Origin: Methanolinea sp. UBA275
Lineage (GTDB): Archaea; Halobacteriota; Methanomicrobia; Methanomicrobiales; Methanospirillaceae
DNA length: 6,821 nt
Reading direction: 5' to 3'
Assembly (NCBI GenBank): GCA_002506105.1
Contig: DAWU01000054.1
Location: 1 to 6,821, forward strand
Below are positions 6,682-6,821 of this stretch, in pieces. The first letter of the stretch is position 1. Each line of letters starts with the position of its first letter. The position numbers and the translations under genes are program-made. Below the pieces are notes generated by a model. The model ran no database searches. It saw nothing but the letters and a program-made list of their open reading frames with translations, and was not told where the DNA came from.

Positions 6682-6821
6682 TCAGAGCAGGCCGGCAGTA
6701 TTGAGACCTGCAAGAATATTGAGCGCCATGAGAATGACGAGCAGGCGGCCAAGCCACAGATGGATGGACCTCACCTGCTTTTTCCGTTCGATTTTCACTG
6801 TACAGTCCCGAAAGTATTTCC
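6682..6821 (-). CDS. C-terminal end of a probable membrane protein, possibly cytochrome b561-like (5' truncated by window)
   Basis: On the minus strand the frame is open from 6819 to TGA 6684-6682 and gives 45 residues: KYFRDCTVKIERKKQVRS, then IHLWLGRLLVILMALNILAGL, then NTAGLL. The basic segment followed by a hydrophobic helix is what a polytopic membrane protein with a cytoplasmic loop before its last helix would show. The H-x-W-x-G-R ... N-I-x-x-G-L pattern resembles the late helices of cytochrome b561/DOMON-type proteins, where such a His can ligate heme, but the fragment is too short to assign a family firmly. Codon third positions are G/C-rich like the neighbours. It is oriented like the transporter, but T-tracts and a promoter lie between them, so it is probably a separate transcript. 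A competing plus-strand frame covers the same bases in complementary register. Confidence 0.55.
   Translation of the reverse strand, partial: KYFRDCTVKIERKKQVRSIHLWLGRLLVILMALNILAGLNTAGLL

Noticed and set aside
1..6821. A novel defence, mobile or CRISPR-like system
   Set aside because: No integrase, transposase, toxin-antitoxin pair, nuclease, direct-repeat array or compositional island is visible. The complete genes are purine synthesis, an acetyltransferase and a transporter.

Overview
The window looks like a euryarchaeal methanogen chromosome, most probably a member of Methanomicrobiales (Methanoregula/Methanosphaerula-like). That placement is an inference. It rests on the protein flavour and on archaeal signals: TATA boxes (TATATA near 6573), Shine-Dalgarno sequences resembling GGAGGTGATC, and T-tract terminators with no GC hairpin. 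It also rests on the gene architecture, a PurS-PurS-PurL fusion followed by a separate PurQ. No rRNA or marker gene is present to confirm it. Base composition is moderate to high GC with G/C-rich third codon positions. I see no tRNA, rRNA, CRISPR array or insertion sequence.

Left edge (1-523): the last 77 codons of a plus-strand gene that begins upstream, carrying three consecutive 12-residue repeats. After its stop comes a gene-poor stretch with a T10 tract, probably its terminator, and a leader with two mutually exclusive small inverted repeats ahead of the purine genes.

Core (524-4931, plus strand): purL (PurSL type, 981 aa), purQ (288 aa, two bases after the purL stop) and a GNAT N-acetyltransferase (17 bases after purQ). 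The first two together supply the complete FGAR amidotransferase of step 4 of de novo purine synthesis. PurQ releases ammonia from glutamine, and the PurSL chain carries the tandem PurS scaffold and the two-lobed ATP-dependent synthase. This is the large E. coli-type enzyme with its glutaminase domain split off as a separate gene. The acetyltransferase is close enough to be co-transcribed, but its substrate cannot be read from the sequence.

Right part (4932-6821, minus strand): a short convergent gap with a 6-bp hairpin, then a DHA2-type (EmrB/QacA-like, 14-TM) major facilitator transporter on the minus strand. Its upstream region contains a TATA - GGGGG/CCCCC inverted repeat - TATA arrangement that could be a regulated promoter. 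At the right edge a second minus-strand gene ends, represented by its last 45 codons. These form a basic segment and a membrane helix with an H-x-W-x-G-R pattern reminiscent of cytochrome b561-like proteins, followed by T-tracts.

Overall this is ordinary housekeeping and transport DNA. I found no convincing new multi-gene system. The items worth a second look are the repeat-bearing C-terminus at the left edge, the leader of purL, the promoter architecture of the transporter, and the choice of coding strand at the right edge.
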